Of a stretch of 64,000 nucleotides of DNA, positions 10,108 through 20,474 are shown one piece after another. Each line of letters begins with the position of its first letter. Positions within the stretch are counted from its first letter, which is position 1. The DNA is taken from contig NZ_CP089848.1 of NCBI RefSeq assembly GCF_021266465.1, positions 2,356,001-2,420,000 of the forward strand, in the 5' to 3' direction. The DNA is from Paralcaligenes sp. KSB-10. GTDB lineage: Bacteria; Pseudomonadota; Gammaproteobacteria; Burkholderiales; Burkholderiaceae_B. Made by a program: the position numbers and the translations under genes. Under the pieces are notes generated by a model, which saw only the letters and a program-made list of their open reading frames with translations, was not told the DNA's origin and did not search any database.

Positions 10108-10138
10108 AAAGAAGCACCAAACCAAGGTAACGGATATG

Positions 10139-10164
10139 GCAAGGGCGGGTCGCCCCGCCCTTGC
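10139..10164. repeat. Strong perfect hairpin between gap and pgk
   Basis: An 11-bp perfect stem, GCAAGGGCGGG / CCCGCCCTTGC, closes a 4-base loop. No T-run follows on the minus strand. It lies just after the gap stop and before pgk, and could act in mRNA processing or stability so that gap and pgk are made in different amounts. Confidence 0.5.
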
Positions 10165-10180
10165 ATTGATGGCAGACTGC

Positions 10181-11194
10181 CTATTTGGCCGACATCAAGG
10201 CCACCGTGGTATCCAGCATGCGATTGGAGAAACCCCATTCGTTGTCATACCAGGACGAGACCTTGACCAGCGAGCCGGATACTTTGGTCAGGCCCGCGTC
10301 GACGGAACTGGACGCCGGATTATGGTTGAAATCCACCGACACCAGCGGCTCGGTGCTGTACTCGAGTATGCCCTTGAGCGGCCCTTGCTCGGATGCGGCC
10401 TTGAGAATACCGTTGACTTCGTCCACTGAAGTTTCACGCGATGCCACAAAAGACAAATCGACGAGAGACACATTGATGGTCGGAACACGAATCGCATAAC
10501 CGTCGAGCTTGCCATTGAGTTCGGGCAGAACCAGGCCAACCGCCGCGGCGGCGCCGGTTTTGGTTGGAATCATGCTCATGGTGGCGGAACGGGCGCGCCG
10601 CAGGTCCTCGTGGTACACATCGGTCAGAACCTGATCGTTGGTATAGGAGTGAATGGTGGTCATCAGGCCAGTCACAAGGCCAAGCTTCTGGTGCAAGGGC
10701 TGAACCAGGGGAGCCAGGCAGTTGGTGGTGCACGACGCGTTGGAAATGACCGTGTCGCTGGCCTTCAAAACGCCGTGGTTGACGCCGTAGACGATGGTGG
10801 CGTCGACATCCTTGCCGCCGGGAGCCGAAATAATGACTTTCTTGGCGCCGCCCTTGATATGCGCGCTGGCCTTTTCCTTGCTGGTGAAAAAGCCGGTGCA
10901 TTCAAGCACGACATCCACACCCAAATCGCCCCAGGGCAGTTCGGCGGGATTGCGTTGGGCCAGCACACGGATCTTGTCGCCGTTGACCACCATGAAATCG
11001 CCGTCGACCGTTACCGTGCCGGGAAATTTGCCGTGGGCCGTATCGTATTGCGTCAGGTGGGCATTGGTCTTGGGCGCACCCAAATCGTTGATGGCCACGA
11101 TTTCAATATCGTGCTTTTTGCCGTCTTCGTAGTGCGCACGCAGAATATTGCGGCCTATACGTCCATACCCGTTAATCGCCACGCGAATTGTCAT
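10181..11194 (-). CDS. gap: Glyceraldehyde-3-phosphate dehydrogenase, type I
   Basis: Phosphorylating GAPDH of 337 residues. It shows the NAD-binding [10 protein letters not shown] near residues 6-15, the catalytic cysteine in [13 protein letters not shown] near 152-164, and the phosphate-site segments [10 protein letters not shown] and NDQ. The C-terminal [14 protein letters not shown] is diagnostic. It lies between tkt and pgk, 15 bases after tkt. The acidic residue in INDLGAP points to NAD rather than NADP, so it probably serves central carbon metabolism in both directions. Confidence 0.96.
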   Translation of the reverse strand: MTIRVAINGYGRIGRNILRAHYEDGKKHDIEIVAINDLGAPKTNAHLTQYDTAHGKFPGTVTVDGDFMVVNGDKIRVLAQRNPAELPWGDLGVDVVLECTGFFTSKEKASAHIKGGAKKVIISAPGGKDVDATIVYGVNHGVLKASDTVISNASCTTNCLAPLVQPLHQKLGLVTGLMTTIHSYTNDQVLTDVYHEDLRRARSATMSMIPTKTGAAAAVGLVLPELNGKLDGYAIRVPTINVSLVDLSFVASRETSVDEVNGILKAASEQGPLKGILEYSTEPLVSVDFNHNPASSSVDAGLTKVSGSLVKVSSWYDNEWGFSNRMLDTTVALMSAK

Positions 11195-11209
11195 TGCTGC
11201 TCTCCTGTT

Positions 11210-13255
11210 TTATAAAACCTGTTCGACTGCCGCCGCCACATGCTCGGCAGTCACGCCAAAATGCTTGAATAAAACTCCCGCCGGGGCCGATTCGCCATAG
11301 GTGTCCAAGCCCACCACGGCGCCATCCAGCCCCACATATTTGTGCCAGCCTGCGGTGACGCCGGCCTCGACCGCAACCCGCGGCAGGCCTTTGGGCAACA
11401 CGGCGGCGCGCCAGGCGGCGTCCTGGGCGTCGAACACCTGAGTGCAGGGCATCGACACCACCCGAACCGCTATGCCCTTGGCGGCAAGCTGCTCTTGCGC
11501 TCCCAGGGCCAGGGCCACTTCGGAACCGGTGGCAATAATGATGGCTCGGGCCTGGGCCGCATCGCGCAGCACATAGCCGCCACGTGAAATTGCCGTCATG
11601 GTTTGGGAGTCGCGCTCGACAAAAGGCAGATTCTGGCGCGATAAAAGCAAGGCACTGGGGCCTCCGTCTTTTACCTGCATGCCCAGGCTGGCCGGCCGCT
11701 CAATGGCCTGTACCCAGGCCACGGCCGTTTCGGTCGTGTCGCAGGGGCGCCAAACGTGCAGATTGGGGATCAGGCGCAGGCTGGCCGCATGCTCAACCGA
11801 TTGATGAGTGGGGCCGTCCTCGCCCAGGCCGATGGAGTCGTGAGTGAACACATGCACGACGCGCTGCTTCATCAGTGCCGCCATGCGCAGGGCATTGCGC
11901 GAATAATCGGAAAACGTCAGGAACGTACCGCCAAAAGGCAGGTAACCGCCATGCAGGGCAATGCCGTTCATGATGGCCGCCATGCCGAATTCGCGCACCC
12001 CATAATTAATGTGGCGCCCGAACTGCAGGCCGTGCGTGGTCGCACGAACCGGCACGACACCTTTCCAGTCGGTGAAATTCGATCCGGTAAGATCGGCCGA
12101 CCCACCCAGGAACTCGGGCAGAATCGGCGCAAAAGCGGTGATTGCAAGCTGAGATGCCTTACGGCTGGCCACGGTTTCGGCCTTGGCGGCAGTGGCCGCC
12201 ACAAACGCGCGGGCCTGCTCGGCAAAGTCGGCAGGCAGTTCGCCGGCCAGGCGCCGGCGCAATTCGGACGCCTCGGCGGGAAAAGCGCGGGCGTAGGTAT
12301 CGAAACAATCTTGCCACGCTGCCTGCAGCGTTGTTCCGCGAGGCTTGCCATCCCAGCGTTGGTAGATATCAGCGGGAATCTCGAATGGCGCATACGGCCA
12401 GTCCAGGGCCACTCGCGCGGCGGCGATTTCGTCTTTGCCCAGCGGCGCGCCATGTACCTTCTCGGTACCAGCCGCATTCGGGGCACCCTTGCCTATGACG
12501 GTGCGGCAGCAGATCAGGGTGGGGCCCTGCCCCTTGGAGGCCAGTTGTTTGGCCTGGACAATGGCGGCGTCGATGGCCGCCGCATCATGGCCATCGATAT
12601 GGCGCAGCACGTTCCAGCCATAGCCTTCGAATCGCTTCGGAGTATCGTCGGCAAACCAGTTCTTGACTTCACCGTCTATGGAAATGCCATTGTCGTCGTA
12701 GAAGACGATCAGTTTGGACAATTTCAGTGTGCCGGCCAGAGAGCTGACTTCGTGCGAAATCCCCTCCATGAGGCAGCCGTCGCCGACAAAGGCGTAAGTG
12801 TAGTGATCGACCACAGCGTGGCCAGGCCGGTTGAATTCCCGCGCCAGCAAAGCCTCCGCCAGGGCCATCCCGACCGCATTGCCCAAACCCTGTCCGAGGG
12901 GTCCGGTGGTTGTTTCGACCCCGGCAGTCACCCCCACTTCGGGGTGGCCGGGCGTGCGGGAATGCAATTGCCTGAAGTTTTTAAGCTCTTCTACGGGCAG
13001 ATCGTAGCCGCTCAGGTGCAGCAGAGAATAAAGCAACATGGACCCGTGCCCGTTCGACAGCACGAAACGATCCCGGCCGGCCCATGCCGGATCGGCAGGG
13101 TTATGGCGCAAATGCCGCGTCCACAACACTTCAGCGATATCGGCCATCCCCATCGGAGCCCCGGGATGGCCCGAATTGGCTTGTTGAACGGCATCCATGG
13201 CAAGCGCGCGTATGGCATTGGCCAAGGATGAATCTTGGGCGGACGATAGACTCAT
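11210..13255 (-). CDS. tkt: Transketolase
   Basis: Thiamine diphosphate-dependent transketolase (681 residues) of the pentose phosphate pathway. The ThDP motif begins at GDGCLMEG and continues to [15 protein letters not shown] and TGPLGQG are conserved active-site segments, and the pyrimidine domain carries [10 protein letters not shown] and [15 protein letters not shown]. It is the first gene of the minus-strand tkt-gap-pgk unit and diverges from rsmE across about 215 bases that must hold both promoters. Confidence 0.96.
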   Translation of the reverse strand: MSLSSAQDSSLANAIRALAMDAVQQANSGHPGAPMGMADIAEVLWTRHLRHNPADPAWAGRDRFVLSNGHGSMLLYSLLHLSGYDLPVEELKNFRQLHSRTPGHPEVGVTAGVETTTGPLGQGLGNAVGMALAEALLAREFNRPGHAVVDHYTYAFVGDGCLMEGISHEVSSLAGTLKLSKLIVFYDDNGISIDGEVKNWFADDTPKRFEGYGWNVLRHIDGHDAAAIDAAIVQAKQLASKGQGPTLICCRTVIGKGAPNAAGTEKVHGAPLGKDEIAAARVALDWPYAPFEIPADIYQRWDGKPRGTTLQAAWQDCFDTYARAFPAEASELRRRLAGELPADFAEQARAFVAATAAKAETVASRKASQLAITAFAPILPEFLGGSADLTGSNFTDWKGVVPVRATTHGLQFGRHINYGVREFGMAAIMNGIALHGGYLPFGGTFLTFSDYSRNALRMAALMKQRVVHVFTHDSIGLGEDGPTHQSVEHAASLRLIPNLHVWRPCDTTETAVAWVQAIERPASLGMQVKDGGPSALLLSRQNLPFVERDSQTMTAISRGGYVLRDAAQARAIIIATGSEVALALGAQEQLAAKGIAVRVVSMPCTQVFDAQDAAWRAAVLPKGLPRVAVEAGVTAGWHKYVGLDGAVVGLDTYGESAPAGVLFKHFGVTAEHVAAAVEQVL

Positions 13256-13471
13256 TAAAAACTCACAAGAGATGACTCAGCCCCGCAGAGCCTGGGTGCA
13301 ACAATATGGTTTGCAAAGCCCTGGATTTTACCACTGGCCGCACAAGCAGCCTGCCCGCCGGCGTTTTACTCGGCGATCGCGCTTTTCTCCGGCATGCCCG
13401 CATGCTACCTTAGCAGCCTGGTACCTATTCCATTTTCCCGGGGCCAGCCCCGAAGCACTCCCAGCACAGCC

Positions 13472-14206
13472 ATGGCCACATCGCGCTTTTATTGCCCCCT
13501 GCCCCTTACCGCACATCAATCCCTGGAACTGCCCGCGGAGCTTGCGCACCACGCATTACGGGTCTTGCGCCTCAAGGCCGGGGCAGAAATCGTCCTGTTC
13601 GACGGTCGCGGCGGCGAGTATCCTGCCATCCTGCAGACAGAAGGAAAAAAAGGCTATGCCGAACTGGGCGCGCAACGCCTGGTCGAAGTGGAACTGTCCG
13701 GCGAAATTACCTTGGCCCAGGGCATACCGGCCGGGGACAAAATGGACTGGATCATCGAGAAAGCGGTCGAGCTGGGAGTGCAGCGGCTGATTCCCATTAC
13801 CGCGCAGCGCAGCGTATTGCAGCTCAGCGGCGAGCGTCTCGAAAAGCGCCAGCGCCACTGGCGAAGCATTGCACAATCGGCCAGCGAGCAATGCGGTCGC
13901 AACCGCCTCATGGCAATCGATGCGCCCATGCCGCTGCGGGCCTGCCTGGAACAAGCTGATTCCACCGCGCGGCAAGCCCTGTTTTGCCATCCGGAAGCGC
14001 AACAGACGCTGTCGCAAGCCCTGCGGGCTCAAACCAGGCGCCTGATGTTTTTGATCGGCCCCGAGGGCGGATGGTCGGACGACGAACAGGCCCTGGCCAG
14101 GCGCCACGGCATAGAAGCCATCCAATTCGGCGCACGCGTTCTGCGCACGGAAACCGCGGGCCTGGCACTGGTCGCCGCGGCCAGCGCCCTGCAGAGCTGG
14201 GTCTGA
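13472..14206 (+). CDS. rsmE: 16S rRNA (uracil1498-N3)-methyltransferase RsmE
   Basis: SPOUT-class methyltransferase that methylates U1498 of 16S rRNA with SAM. From the ATG at 13472 it has 244 residues, the family length, beginning MATSRFYCP; the open frame upstream to 13394 is probably not translated. An N-terminal PUA-like segment with HHALRVLRLK is followed by the knot region containing LIGPEGGWSDDE and LRTETAGLAL, the SAM-binding loops. It stands alone, divergent from tkt and convergent with the barstar-like gene. Confidence 0.92.
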   Translation: MATSRFYCPLPLTAHQSLELPAELAHHALRVLRLKAGAEIVLFDGRGGEYPAILQTEGKKGYAELGAQRLVEVELSGEITLAQGIPAGDKMDWIIEKAVELGVQRLIPITAQRSVLQLSGERLEKRQRHWRSIAQSASEQCGRNRLMAIDAPMPLRACLEQADSTARQALFCHPEAQQTLSQALRAQTRRLMFLIGPEGGWSDDEQALARRHGIEAIQFGARVLRTETAGLALVAAASALQSWV

Positions 14207-14215
14207 GACGCAGGC

Positions 14216-14686
14216 TTATTCGTGCGAGCGATGCCCCGCATAAGGGGTTGGCGCCACGCCAGGCTCCGGGTCGGGATGCTTGCCCGCATGCTCGACCACA
14301 TAGGCAAAATAACGATCATTGTTGACGGCGAACTCTACGGTATCGGCGCACACGCTTTCAATGGCGGCCGCGTCGGCGGCCAGCACCGGATCGCCCGAAT
14401 GCAGATTGTGCAGCCACAATACTGCCCCGATCTTTTGGTCGAGCACGGTATCGCACAGGCAGTCCGACAAGGCGTCAAGATTACTGCCGAAGTACTCAGG
14501 GAAATCGACCGCTTTCGCAATGGCCCTCAATACAGCCGAACAGCTGCGGGCCCGATCGCAATCGACGACGAAAACCGTCATGCCCAAGGTGTTTGCCGCA
14601 TTGACCACCTCTTCCTGCGAAATCGAGGAAACGTCGAGCAAACCACTTTTCTGCAGTTTTTTTTGCAATGACTGTGCTGGGGCCAT
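14216..14686 (-). CDS. Barstar-family (ribonuclease inhibitor-like) protein
   Basis: A 156-residue protein whose central part matches the barstar fold: a beta strand (MTVFVVDCD), a helix, then DFPEYFGSNLDALSDCL near residues 76-92, the segment which in barstar inserts into the ribonuclease active site. No barnase-like RNase is present nearby, so this is an orphan inhibitor or a barstar-fold protein with another role. It starts 2 bases after the end of the patatin gene and is probably expressed with it and maeB. Roughly 40 N-terminal and 30 C-terminal residues flank the barstar core. Confidence 0.8.
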   Translation of the reverse strand: MAPAQSLQKKLQKSGLLDVSSISQEEVVNAANTLGMTVFVVDCDRARSCSAVLRAIAKAVDFPEYFGSNLDALSDCLCDTVLDQKIGAVLWLHNLHSGDPVLAADAAAIESVCADTVEFAVNNDRYFAYVVEHAGKHPDPEPGVAPTPYAGHRSHE

Positions 14687-14688
14687 TG

Positions 14689-15915
14689 TTACGTCTCCTT
14701 GAAAAACGCCTGGACTTCTTCAACATGGCTCATGCTATCGGCACGACCCAAACGAATGAGCGCTTGCGTATAGCTGGCCTCGAACAACAAATACGAAATA
14801 AGTGCACCACCGGTTGACGAGCCTGAACCCGACGATACACCGAGAACGCGAAAAAGGGTACGGGCAGCGCGCGGCATTTGATCCAGATGCTCCATGGCTA
14901 TTCCATCCAGCGAACGGCTAGGGGTAATTGCCAAGGTGCTCACCGGGCGCAGCGTTTGGCTTTGTAATGCATTCGGGGGCAATTGCGCAAGCAGTTCGTT
15001 GATACGGTCCATGCGTTCAAGGTCCATGGACAGGCTATCCAGGAAAATATTCGATAAAGCTTGCCCTCCGATTTGAGCCAAAGTGGGATATTTGGGGTCT
15101 TCCTGGCGCAATTCGGGATGGGTATCGTCCTGATGTCCGGTGCCGATTACGAATATTTTTTTCGCACCCAGATGTATGGCCGGGCTCAGGGGCGCCAACT
15201 GACGCATCGAACCGTCACCGCACCATTCGACCTGGCTGCCCAGGGACATGGCCTCGGCCGGAAATATGAATGGAATGGAACTGGAAGCCATCAGGTGCGT
15301 TACGTCAATATTGCAGGGCACGGCGCGGCGCAAGGAACGACGCCAGGGCTGTATCGTGCGATGCGACTGGTAAAACGTCAGGTGTTCGCCGCTGGTATAG
15401 CCGGAAGCCGTAATCGCCAGGGCTTCCAGATGCCCCAGGCTCAGGTTCTGATGCAGCCGGTCGAAATCCAGGGTTGCCGAAAGCAGCTCGACAAGCGGCC
15501 GATTATCGAGCAGGGAACGCGGATTCCGGTTGCGCATATGGGGAACCAGCCACCCTAGCGACAACATGCCCAGCCAGCGCAGGCCCGTGAAAACAAGACC
15601 GGCGCTGTCGGCCTTGTAGACCATCCCGGTATGCAGGTTTTCCCAGAGGCGCCGAATGTGATCGAGCGCCACATGCGGCGCGTTGGCGTGGCACCCGAGA
15701 GCCACCGCATTGATAGCCCCCGCCGACGAACCGCAAATCACTTTGAAGGGGTTCGAAAACTGGGCCGAATGCGCAGGGTCGAGAATATCGAGCACCCCCT
15801 GCAGCACCCCCACCTGGTAAGCCGCCCGCGCCCCGCCCCCGGTCAGAACCAAACCAGTGGGCAAGGATGAGTCGAGAACGGATACCGGTTTTTCGTTAGC
15901 GCGGAGTGTTGGCAT
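14689..15915 (-). CDS. Patatin-like phospholipase family protein
   Basis: Predicted serine lipase/acyl hydrolase of 408 residues. The oxyanion motif GGGARAAYQVG lies near residues 26-36, the nucleophile in GSSAGA near 62-67, and the catalytic Asp of the Ser-Asp dyad in GDGSMRQ near 235. No signal peptide is evident, which suggests a cytoplasmic or peripheral-membrane location. The ATG at 15915 lies inside the 3' end of maeB (20-base overlap), pointing to translational coupling, and barstar follows directly. The substrate is probably a phospholipid. Confidence 0.88.
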   Translation of the reverse strand: MPTLRANEKPVSVLDSSLPTGLVLTGGGARAAYQVGVLQGVLDILDPAHSAQFSNPFKVICGSSAGAINAVALGCHANAPHVALDHIRRLWENLHTGMVYKADSAGLVFTGLRWLGMLSLGWLVPHMRNRNPRSLLDNRPLVELLSATLDFDRLHQNLSLGHLEALAITASGYTSGEHLTFYQSHRTIQPWRRSLRRAVPCNIDVTHLMASSSIPFIFPAEAMSLGSQVEWCGDGSMRQLAPLSPAIHLGAKKIFVIGTGHQDDTHPELRQEDPKYPTLAQIGGQALSNIFLDSLSMDLERMDRINELLAQLPPNALQSQTLRPVSTLAITPSRSLDGIAMEHLDQMPRAARTLFRVLGVSSGSGSSTGGALISYLLFEASYTQALIRLGRADSMSHVEEVQAFFKET

Positions 15916-18184
15916 CGACCACTGTCAGCGCCGTCATGTTCACGATCCGACGCACTGTTGAACTCGACGTCAGGATATGCACCGGCGCATTGACCCCCAG
16001 CAGGAACGGGCCAACGGCCACATTGCCGCCCGCAGCTGTTTTAAGCAGGTTATAGGCAATATTGCCCGAATCGACGTTGGGACATACAAGCAGGTTGGCT
16101 TCGCCCTTGAGCGTGGTGGACGGCAGTATGCGTTGCCGCAAGGCTTCGTCGAGCGCGCAGTCGCCATGCATTTCCCCATCGATTTCAAGCTCGGGAGCGC
16201 GTTCGCGTATCAGTTCCAGCGCTTCGCGCATCTTCTTGCCGGAAGCGGAGCTGCCGGAACCGAAATTCGAGCGCGACAGCAAGGCGACCTTGGGCTCGAC
16301 GTTGAGGCGGCGCATTTCGGCGGCGGCGGCAAGCGTGATTTCGGCGATTTGTTCAGCATTGGGATCGTCGTTGACATGGGTATCGACCAAAGCCACCGTA
16401 CGCTCGGCCAGCAGAAGGATATTCATGGCTGCATAGGTTCTGGCCCCGGCCGATTTGCCGATGACTTCGTCGATGAACTGCAGGTGATTGGCGTAGGTAC
16501 CCACCGTGCCGCACACCATGCCGTCGGCGTCGCCCAGGTGCACCATCATGGCGCCGATCAGCGTCAGGCGGCGGCGCATTTCGACCCGGGCCATTTCCTT
16601 GCTGATACCGTGGCGGCACATGAGCTCCCAGTATGTGGTCCAGTACTGATGGAAGCGTTCGTCGTATTCAGTATTGGTTACTTCGACGTCGACGCCGAGC
16701 CGCAGGCGCAGCCCAAATTTTTCAATGCGGGCCTGCAGCACAGCGGGGCGGCCGATCAGTATGGGCTTGGCGAGCTTTTCGTCGACAACCACCTGCACGG
16801 CCCGCAATACCCTTTCTTCCTCGCCTTCGGCAAAGACAATGCGCGACTTTCCACCATCGCGCACCAGGCCCTTGGCAATGGAAAACAGCGGCTTCATGAA
16901 AGAGCCCGAGCGATACACGAACTGCTGCAATTGCTCGGTGTAGCCGTCAAGGTCGGCAAGGGGCCGCGTGGCCACGCCGTCTTCCATGGCGGCCTTGGCA
17001 ACCGCGACCGCGATGCGCACGATCAGGCGTGGGTCGAAAGGCTTGGGAATCAGGTAATCGCGACCGAACGACACTCCGTAAGTGCCATAGGCCGCGGCCA
17101 CGACTTCGTTCTGTTCTTCCTGCGCCAGCTTGCATATGGCGTGGACGGCGGCCTTTTCCATACCGCGGGTAATGGTTGTGGCGCCGACGTCGAGCGCCCC
17201 CCGGAAGATATACGGAAAGCACAGGACATTGTTGACCTGGTTGGGGTAGTCGGACCGCCCGGTCGCCATGACGATGTCGTCGCGCACGGCATGAGCCACT
17301 TCGGGCAGGATTTCGGGGCTGGGATTGGCCAGGGCAAGAATAAGCGGCGACGGCCCCATTTTGGCCACCATTTCCGGCTTGAGGACGTTTCCTGCGGACA
17401 GGCCCAGAAACACATCGGCGCCATCAATGATATCGGCCAGGGTACGCGCCTTGGTATCCTGCGCAAAGCGTTCCTTGTCGGGATCCATCAGTACCTTGCG
17501 GCCCTTGTAGACCACGCCCTCGATGTCGGAAATCCAGATGTTCCCGACAGGCAAACCCAGATCGACCATCAGGTCGAGGCAGGCCAGCGCGGCCGCGCCG
17601 GCGCCCGACACCACTACCTTGACCTGATCGATGGCCTTTTTGACGACCTCCAGCCCACCGATGAATGCCGCCGACACGCAAATGGCCGTACCGTGCTGGT
17701 CGTCGTGAAATACCGGTATGCGCATGCGCTCGCGCAATTTGCGTTCGACCGTAAAACATTCAGGAGCCTTGATGTCTTCAAGGTTGATGCCGCCGAAGGT
17801 CGGCTCGAGGCCGGCGATGATTTCAACCAGCTTGTCGGGATCGGTTTCGTTGATTTCGATATCGAACACATCGATATCGGCAAACTTCTTGAACAGTACG
17901 GCCTTGCCCTCCATGACGGGCTTGGACGCCAGGGGGCCGATATTGCCCAGGCCCAGCACGGCGGTGCCGTTGGTGATGACCCCCACCAGATTGCCGCGCG
18001 CGGTGTAGCGGTAGGCATTGACGGGATCCGCCACGATTTCTTCGCAAGCCGCGGCCACCCCGGGCGTATACGCCAGCGCCAGATCGCGCTGGCTGAAAAG
18101 CTGTTTGGTTGGAGTAACCGAGATTTTTCCAGGGCGCCCATGCTCGTGATATTCAAGAGCCGCCTTGCGAATATTATCTTCCAT
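15896..18184 (-). CDS. maeB: NADP-dependent malic enzyme with phosphotransacetylase-like domain (MaeB)
   Basis: Decarboxylates malate to pyruvate with NADP. At 762 residues it is of the long MaeB type: an N-terminal malic enzyme domain (about 1-430, with [24 protein letters not shown] and the cofactor motif [13 protein letters not shown]) and a C-terminal phosphotransacetylase-like domain (about 430-760, with [16 protein letters not shown] and [13 protein letters not shown]) which in this family regulates activity by acetyl-CoA rather than transferring acetyl groups. It overlaps the patatin gene at its 3' end. Confidence 0.94.
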   Translation of the reverse strand: MEDNIRKAALEYHEHGRPGKISVTPTKQLFSQRDLALAYTPGVAAACEEIVADPVNAYRYTARGNLVGVITNGTAVLGLGNIGPLASKPVMEGKAVLFKKFADIDVFDIEINETDPDKLVEIIAGLEPTFGGINLEDIKAPECFTVERKLRERMRIPVFHDDQHGTAICVSAAFIGGLEVVKKAIDQVKVVVSGAGAAALACLDLMVDLGLPVGNIWISDIEGVVYKGRKVLMDPDKERFAQDTKARTLADIIDGADVFLGLSAGNVLKPEMVAKMGPSPLILALANPSPEILPEVAHAVRDDIVMATGRSDYPNQVNNVLCFPYIFRGALDVGATTITRGMEKAAVHAICKLAQEEQNEVVAAAYGTYGVSFGRDYLIPKPFDPRLIVRIAVAVAKAAMEDGVATRPLADLDGYTEQLQQFVYRSGSFMKPLFSIAKGLVRDGGKSRIVFAEGEEERVLRAVQVVVDEKLAKPILIGRPAVLQARIEKFGLRLRLGVDVEVTNTEYDERFHQYWTTYWELMCRHGISKEMARVEMRRRLTLIGAMMVHLGDADGMVCGTVGTYANHLQFIDEVIGKSAGARTYAAMNILLLAERTVALVDTHVNDDPNAEQIAEITLAAAAEMRRLNVEPKVALLSRSNFGSGSSASGKKMREALELIRERAPELEIDGEMHGDCALDEALRQRILPSTTLKGEANLLVCPNVDSGNIAYNLLKTAAGGNVAVGPFLLGVNAPVHILTSSSTVRRIVNMTALTVVDANTPR

Positions 18185-18287
18185 GATGTTTCTTTATAGG
18201 CTGTTTTAAAGTGAGAGACGCTCATTCTAGCCCCAGCCACAAATTAATGGCAGGGCCGTGGCCATAAATGGCCACAATGCCAAAATC

Positions 18288-19214
18288 CTATATATCCTGG
18301 CCCATATATGGATAAATGCCGGAAGGATCGAACAGCGCCTTGACCTGGGAGTCCAGATCGGCGGCAAAAAACCAGGCTTCGTCTTCGGAACTGTCGTGGT
18401 GCGTGGTAAAGGCCGGACGTTCGACAGGAGCGGACTCAGCCGCCGTCAGTTCGTTCAGTACCACCCACTCCACCCAGCCCAAGGCGCCCCCATGCCCAAG
18501 CAGCAAGTGGGCCAGATTGACCGTTTGTCCCTCGCACGGCAACAACGCGTCGAGACGATAGCGGGCGGGCCAGGGGGCAAGCCGCCTGCAGGCCTGCGCT
18601 TCGGTCTTGCCGGCCAATTGAAACAGGTCCGGCACCAGCCGCTGCAACGTCAGGGTCTCGAGGGGCTGCCGGTTTTTTTCGCCAAACGGACCCAGTTTCG
18701 CGCTGGTTCCATCGGCCAGCAGGACCGAAGCATGGGCCAGGCCCGACTTGAAGGTTTCGCCCGAATTCCAGTCGCACAAGGTGCGGTCGGCCAGCCAGGC
18801 GGCCACGGTGAGGTAGCCTGGCGCGTCGGCGAATTGATGCAGACCCGCCGCTTCCAGTTCGCCCAGCATGCATCCGGGCTGTACGAACCATTGACTGCCG
18901 CCTTCCGTCAGGCGCCGGAAGCCGGCCATCTCGTACCCGGGCTCCACCCACAGTACCGGCTGGCCCAGGGGGGTAGCCACCTGGGGCACTCCCCCCAGAG
19001 CCATGATTACGCCATACTCGGCACACAGGGCACGCGCATGGTGCGCATCGCTTGCCTCCAGGGGAACCAGGCGCCCGCTGCCCACGCCCTGATCGGTGCC
19101 GTAGTCGAAGAAACTGCCCGCGACGCTGCGGCGGATACGCTGGCAGAAATTATCCCAGGGGTTTTGGGAAGGGCGGCGTCCCATCAGAAAAGAACGACGA
19201 GAAGAAGGCTGCAT
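18288..19214 (-). CDS. FAD-binding (PCMH-like) oxidoreductase-related protein, GlcD/GlcE type
   Basis: A protein of 308 residues from the ATG at 19214 (frame open upstream to 19340). The middle resembles the FAD_binding_4 fold of GlcE/GlcD-type flavoproteins in degenerate form: RLVPLEASDAHHARALC, GGVPQVATP, VEPGYEM and VQPGCMLGELEAAG. The N-terminus has SRRSFLMGRR, which resembles a twin-arginine motif but lacks a hydrophobic stretch. The end, DPSGIYPYM, resembles the C-terminal DP-x-G-I motif of the family. It is shorter than full enzymes and may be a subunit or a degenerate paralogue. Divergent from an aminotransferase. Confidence 0.6.
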   Translation of the reverse strand: MQPSSRRSFLMGRRPSQNPWDNFCQRIRRSVAGSFFDYGTDQGVGSGRLVPLEASDAHHARALCAEYGVIMALGGVPQVATPLGQPVLWVEPGYEMAGFRRLTEGGSQWFVQPGCMLGELEAAGLHQFADAPGYLTVAAWLADRTLCDWNSGETFKSGLAHASVLLADGTSAKLGPFGEKNRQPLETLTLQRLVPDLFQLAGKTEAQACRRLAPWPARYRLDALLPCEGQTVNLAHLLLGHGGALGWVEWVVLNELTAAESAPVERPAFTTHHDSSEDEAWFFAADLDSQVKALFDPSGIYPYMGQDI

Positions 19215-19305
19215 ACCACGATTCCTTACGAACAGATATTCCAAATATTCACGCCGAGCGGCGAGTCGCTCTACAATCATTCTTTTTGCCCGAGAAGCCA
19301 GTCTT

Positions 19306-20463
19306 ATGCCCCGTCTTGCCAAGCGTACCGAACAAGTCATGCCATTCTACGCTGTGGAACTCTTCAAACAGGCCAATGCGCTCAATGCGCAAGGCAGGGA
19401 TGTCATCAGCCTGGGCATTGGCGAACCCGATTTCACGGCGCCGCCCCAGGTTCTCGAAACACTGAATCGCGCCGCCCACGCCGGACTGAGCGGCTACACC
19501 CCACCGGCCGGCATTGCACCACTGCGCGAGGCCATCGCCCATTATTATTCAACGCACTTTTCCGCGGCCATAGATCCGAAGCGGGTCATCGTGACATCCG
19601 GCGCATCGGGCGCCCTGCTGCTGGTCAGCATGGCGCTTATCAACCCGGGCGACGAAATCCTCATGCCCGACCCATCCTACCCGGCCAACCAGAATTTCAT
19701 CATGGGAGCGGGCGGCACCCCGCGCCTCGTCCCTTGCTCGGCGGAGCAACGTTTCCAACTGAGCGCCGCCGACATTAGGGCCAACTGGGGTCCTGCGACA
19801 CGCGGCGTCCTGATCGCCTCGCCCAGCAATCCGACCGGCACAAGCATTGCCCGGGAAGATATGCGGGCCCTGATTGCCGAGGTCAGGCAGCGCGACGGCT
19901 TTATCATCATGGACGAAATATACCTGGGGCTGTACTACGGCGACACGCCGCAAAGCGCCCTCACCCTTGATGACAACGTCATTGTCATCAACAGCTTCTC
20001 CAAATATTTCCACATGACGGGCTGGCGGCTGGGCTGGCTGATCGCCCCTGAATCCATGGTGCCGGCCATCGAAAAGCTGGCCGCAAGCCTGGCGATCTGC
20101 GCCCCCTCGCTGGCGCAACACGCCGCACTGACGTGCTTCGAACCCGAAGTCATGCGCATTTATGAAAATCGGCGCCTGTCGTTCAAGCAACGGCGCGATT
20201 ACCTGCTGCCCGAGTTCGAGCGTTTGAACCTGCATGTGCCGGCGATACCGGACGGCGCGTTCTATATTTATGCCGATATCCGCGCGCACAGCCAGGACAG
20301 CGATGATTTTTCCCATCGCCTGCTGCATGAAGCCAGCGTAGCCGCCGTGCCGGGGCGCGATTTCGGGCCGGCCCATGCACGCCACAGCATGCGCTTTTCG
20401 TACGCGACGGGGCTGGATCGTTTGCAGGAAGCCATCAGCAGGATTGAACGCTTTCTGGCTTGA
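19306..20463 (+). CDS. Class I/II PLP-dependent aminotransferase
   Basis: Fold-type I aminotransferase of 385 residues. It has SLGIGEPDF near residues 35-43, GYTPPAGIAPLREAIA near 65-80, NPTGTS near 172, the aspartate in IIMDEIYLGLYY near 198-209 and the PLP-lysine in SFSKYFHMTGWRLGW near 229-243 (SFSK). The C-terminal RHSMRFSYATG carries the substrate-binding Arg. It resembles the AspC/DapC group acting on amino acids such as aspartate or alanine. Exact specificity is not visible. It stands alone, divergent from the flavoprotein-like gene. Confidence 0.9.
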   Translation: MPRLAKRTEQVMPFYAVELFKQANALNAQGRDVISLGIGEPDFTAPPQVLETLNRAAHAGLSGYTPPAGIAPLREAIAHYYSTHFSAAIDPKRVIVTSGASGALLLVSMALINPGDEILMPDPSYPANQNFIMGAGGTPRLVPCSAEQRFQLSAADIRANWGPATRGVLIASPSNPTGTSIAREDMRALIAEVRQRDGFIIMDEIYLGLYYGDTPQSALTLDDNVIVINSFSKYFHMTGWRLGWLIAPESMVPAIEKLAASLAICAPSLAQHAALTCFEPEVMRIYENRRLSFKQRRDYLLPEFERLNLHVPAIPDGAFYIYADIRAHSQDSDDFSHRLLHEASVAAVPGRDFGPAHARHSMRFSYATGLDRLQEAISRIERFLA

Positions 20464-20474
20464 AAGCCGGCAGG

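Noticed and set aside
15977-18199. Plus-strand open frame of 740 codons
   Set aside because: It is antisense to maeB, whose domains and motifs are complete; the frame is long only because of GC-rich codon use.
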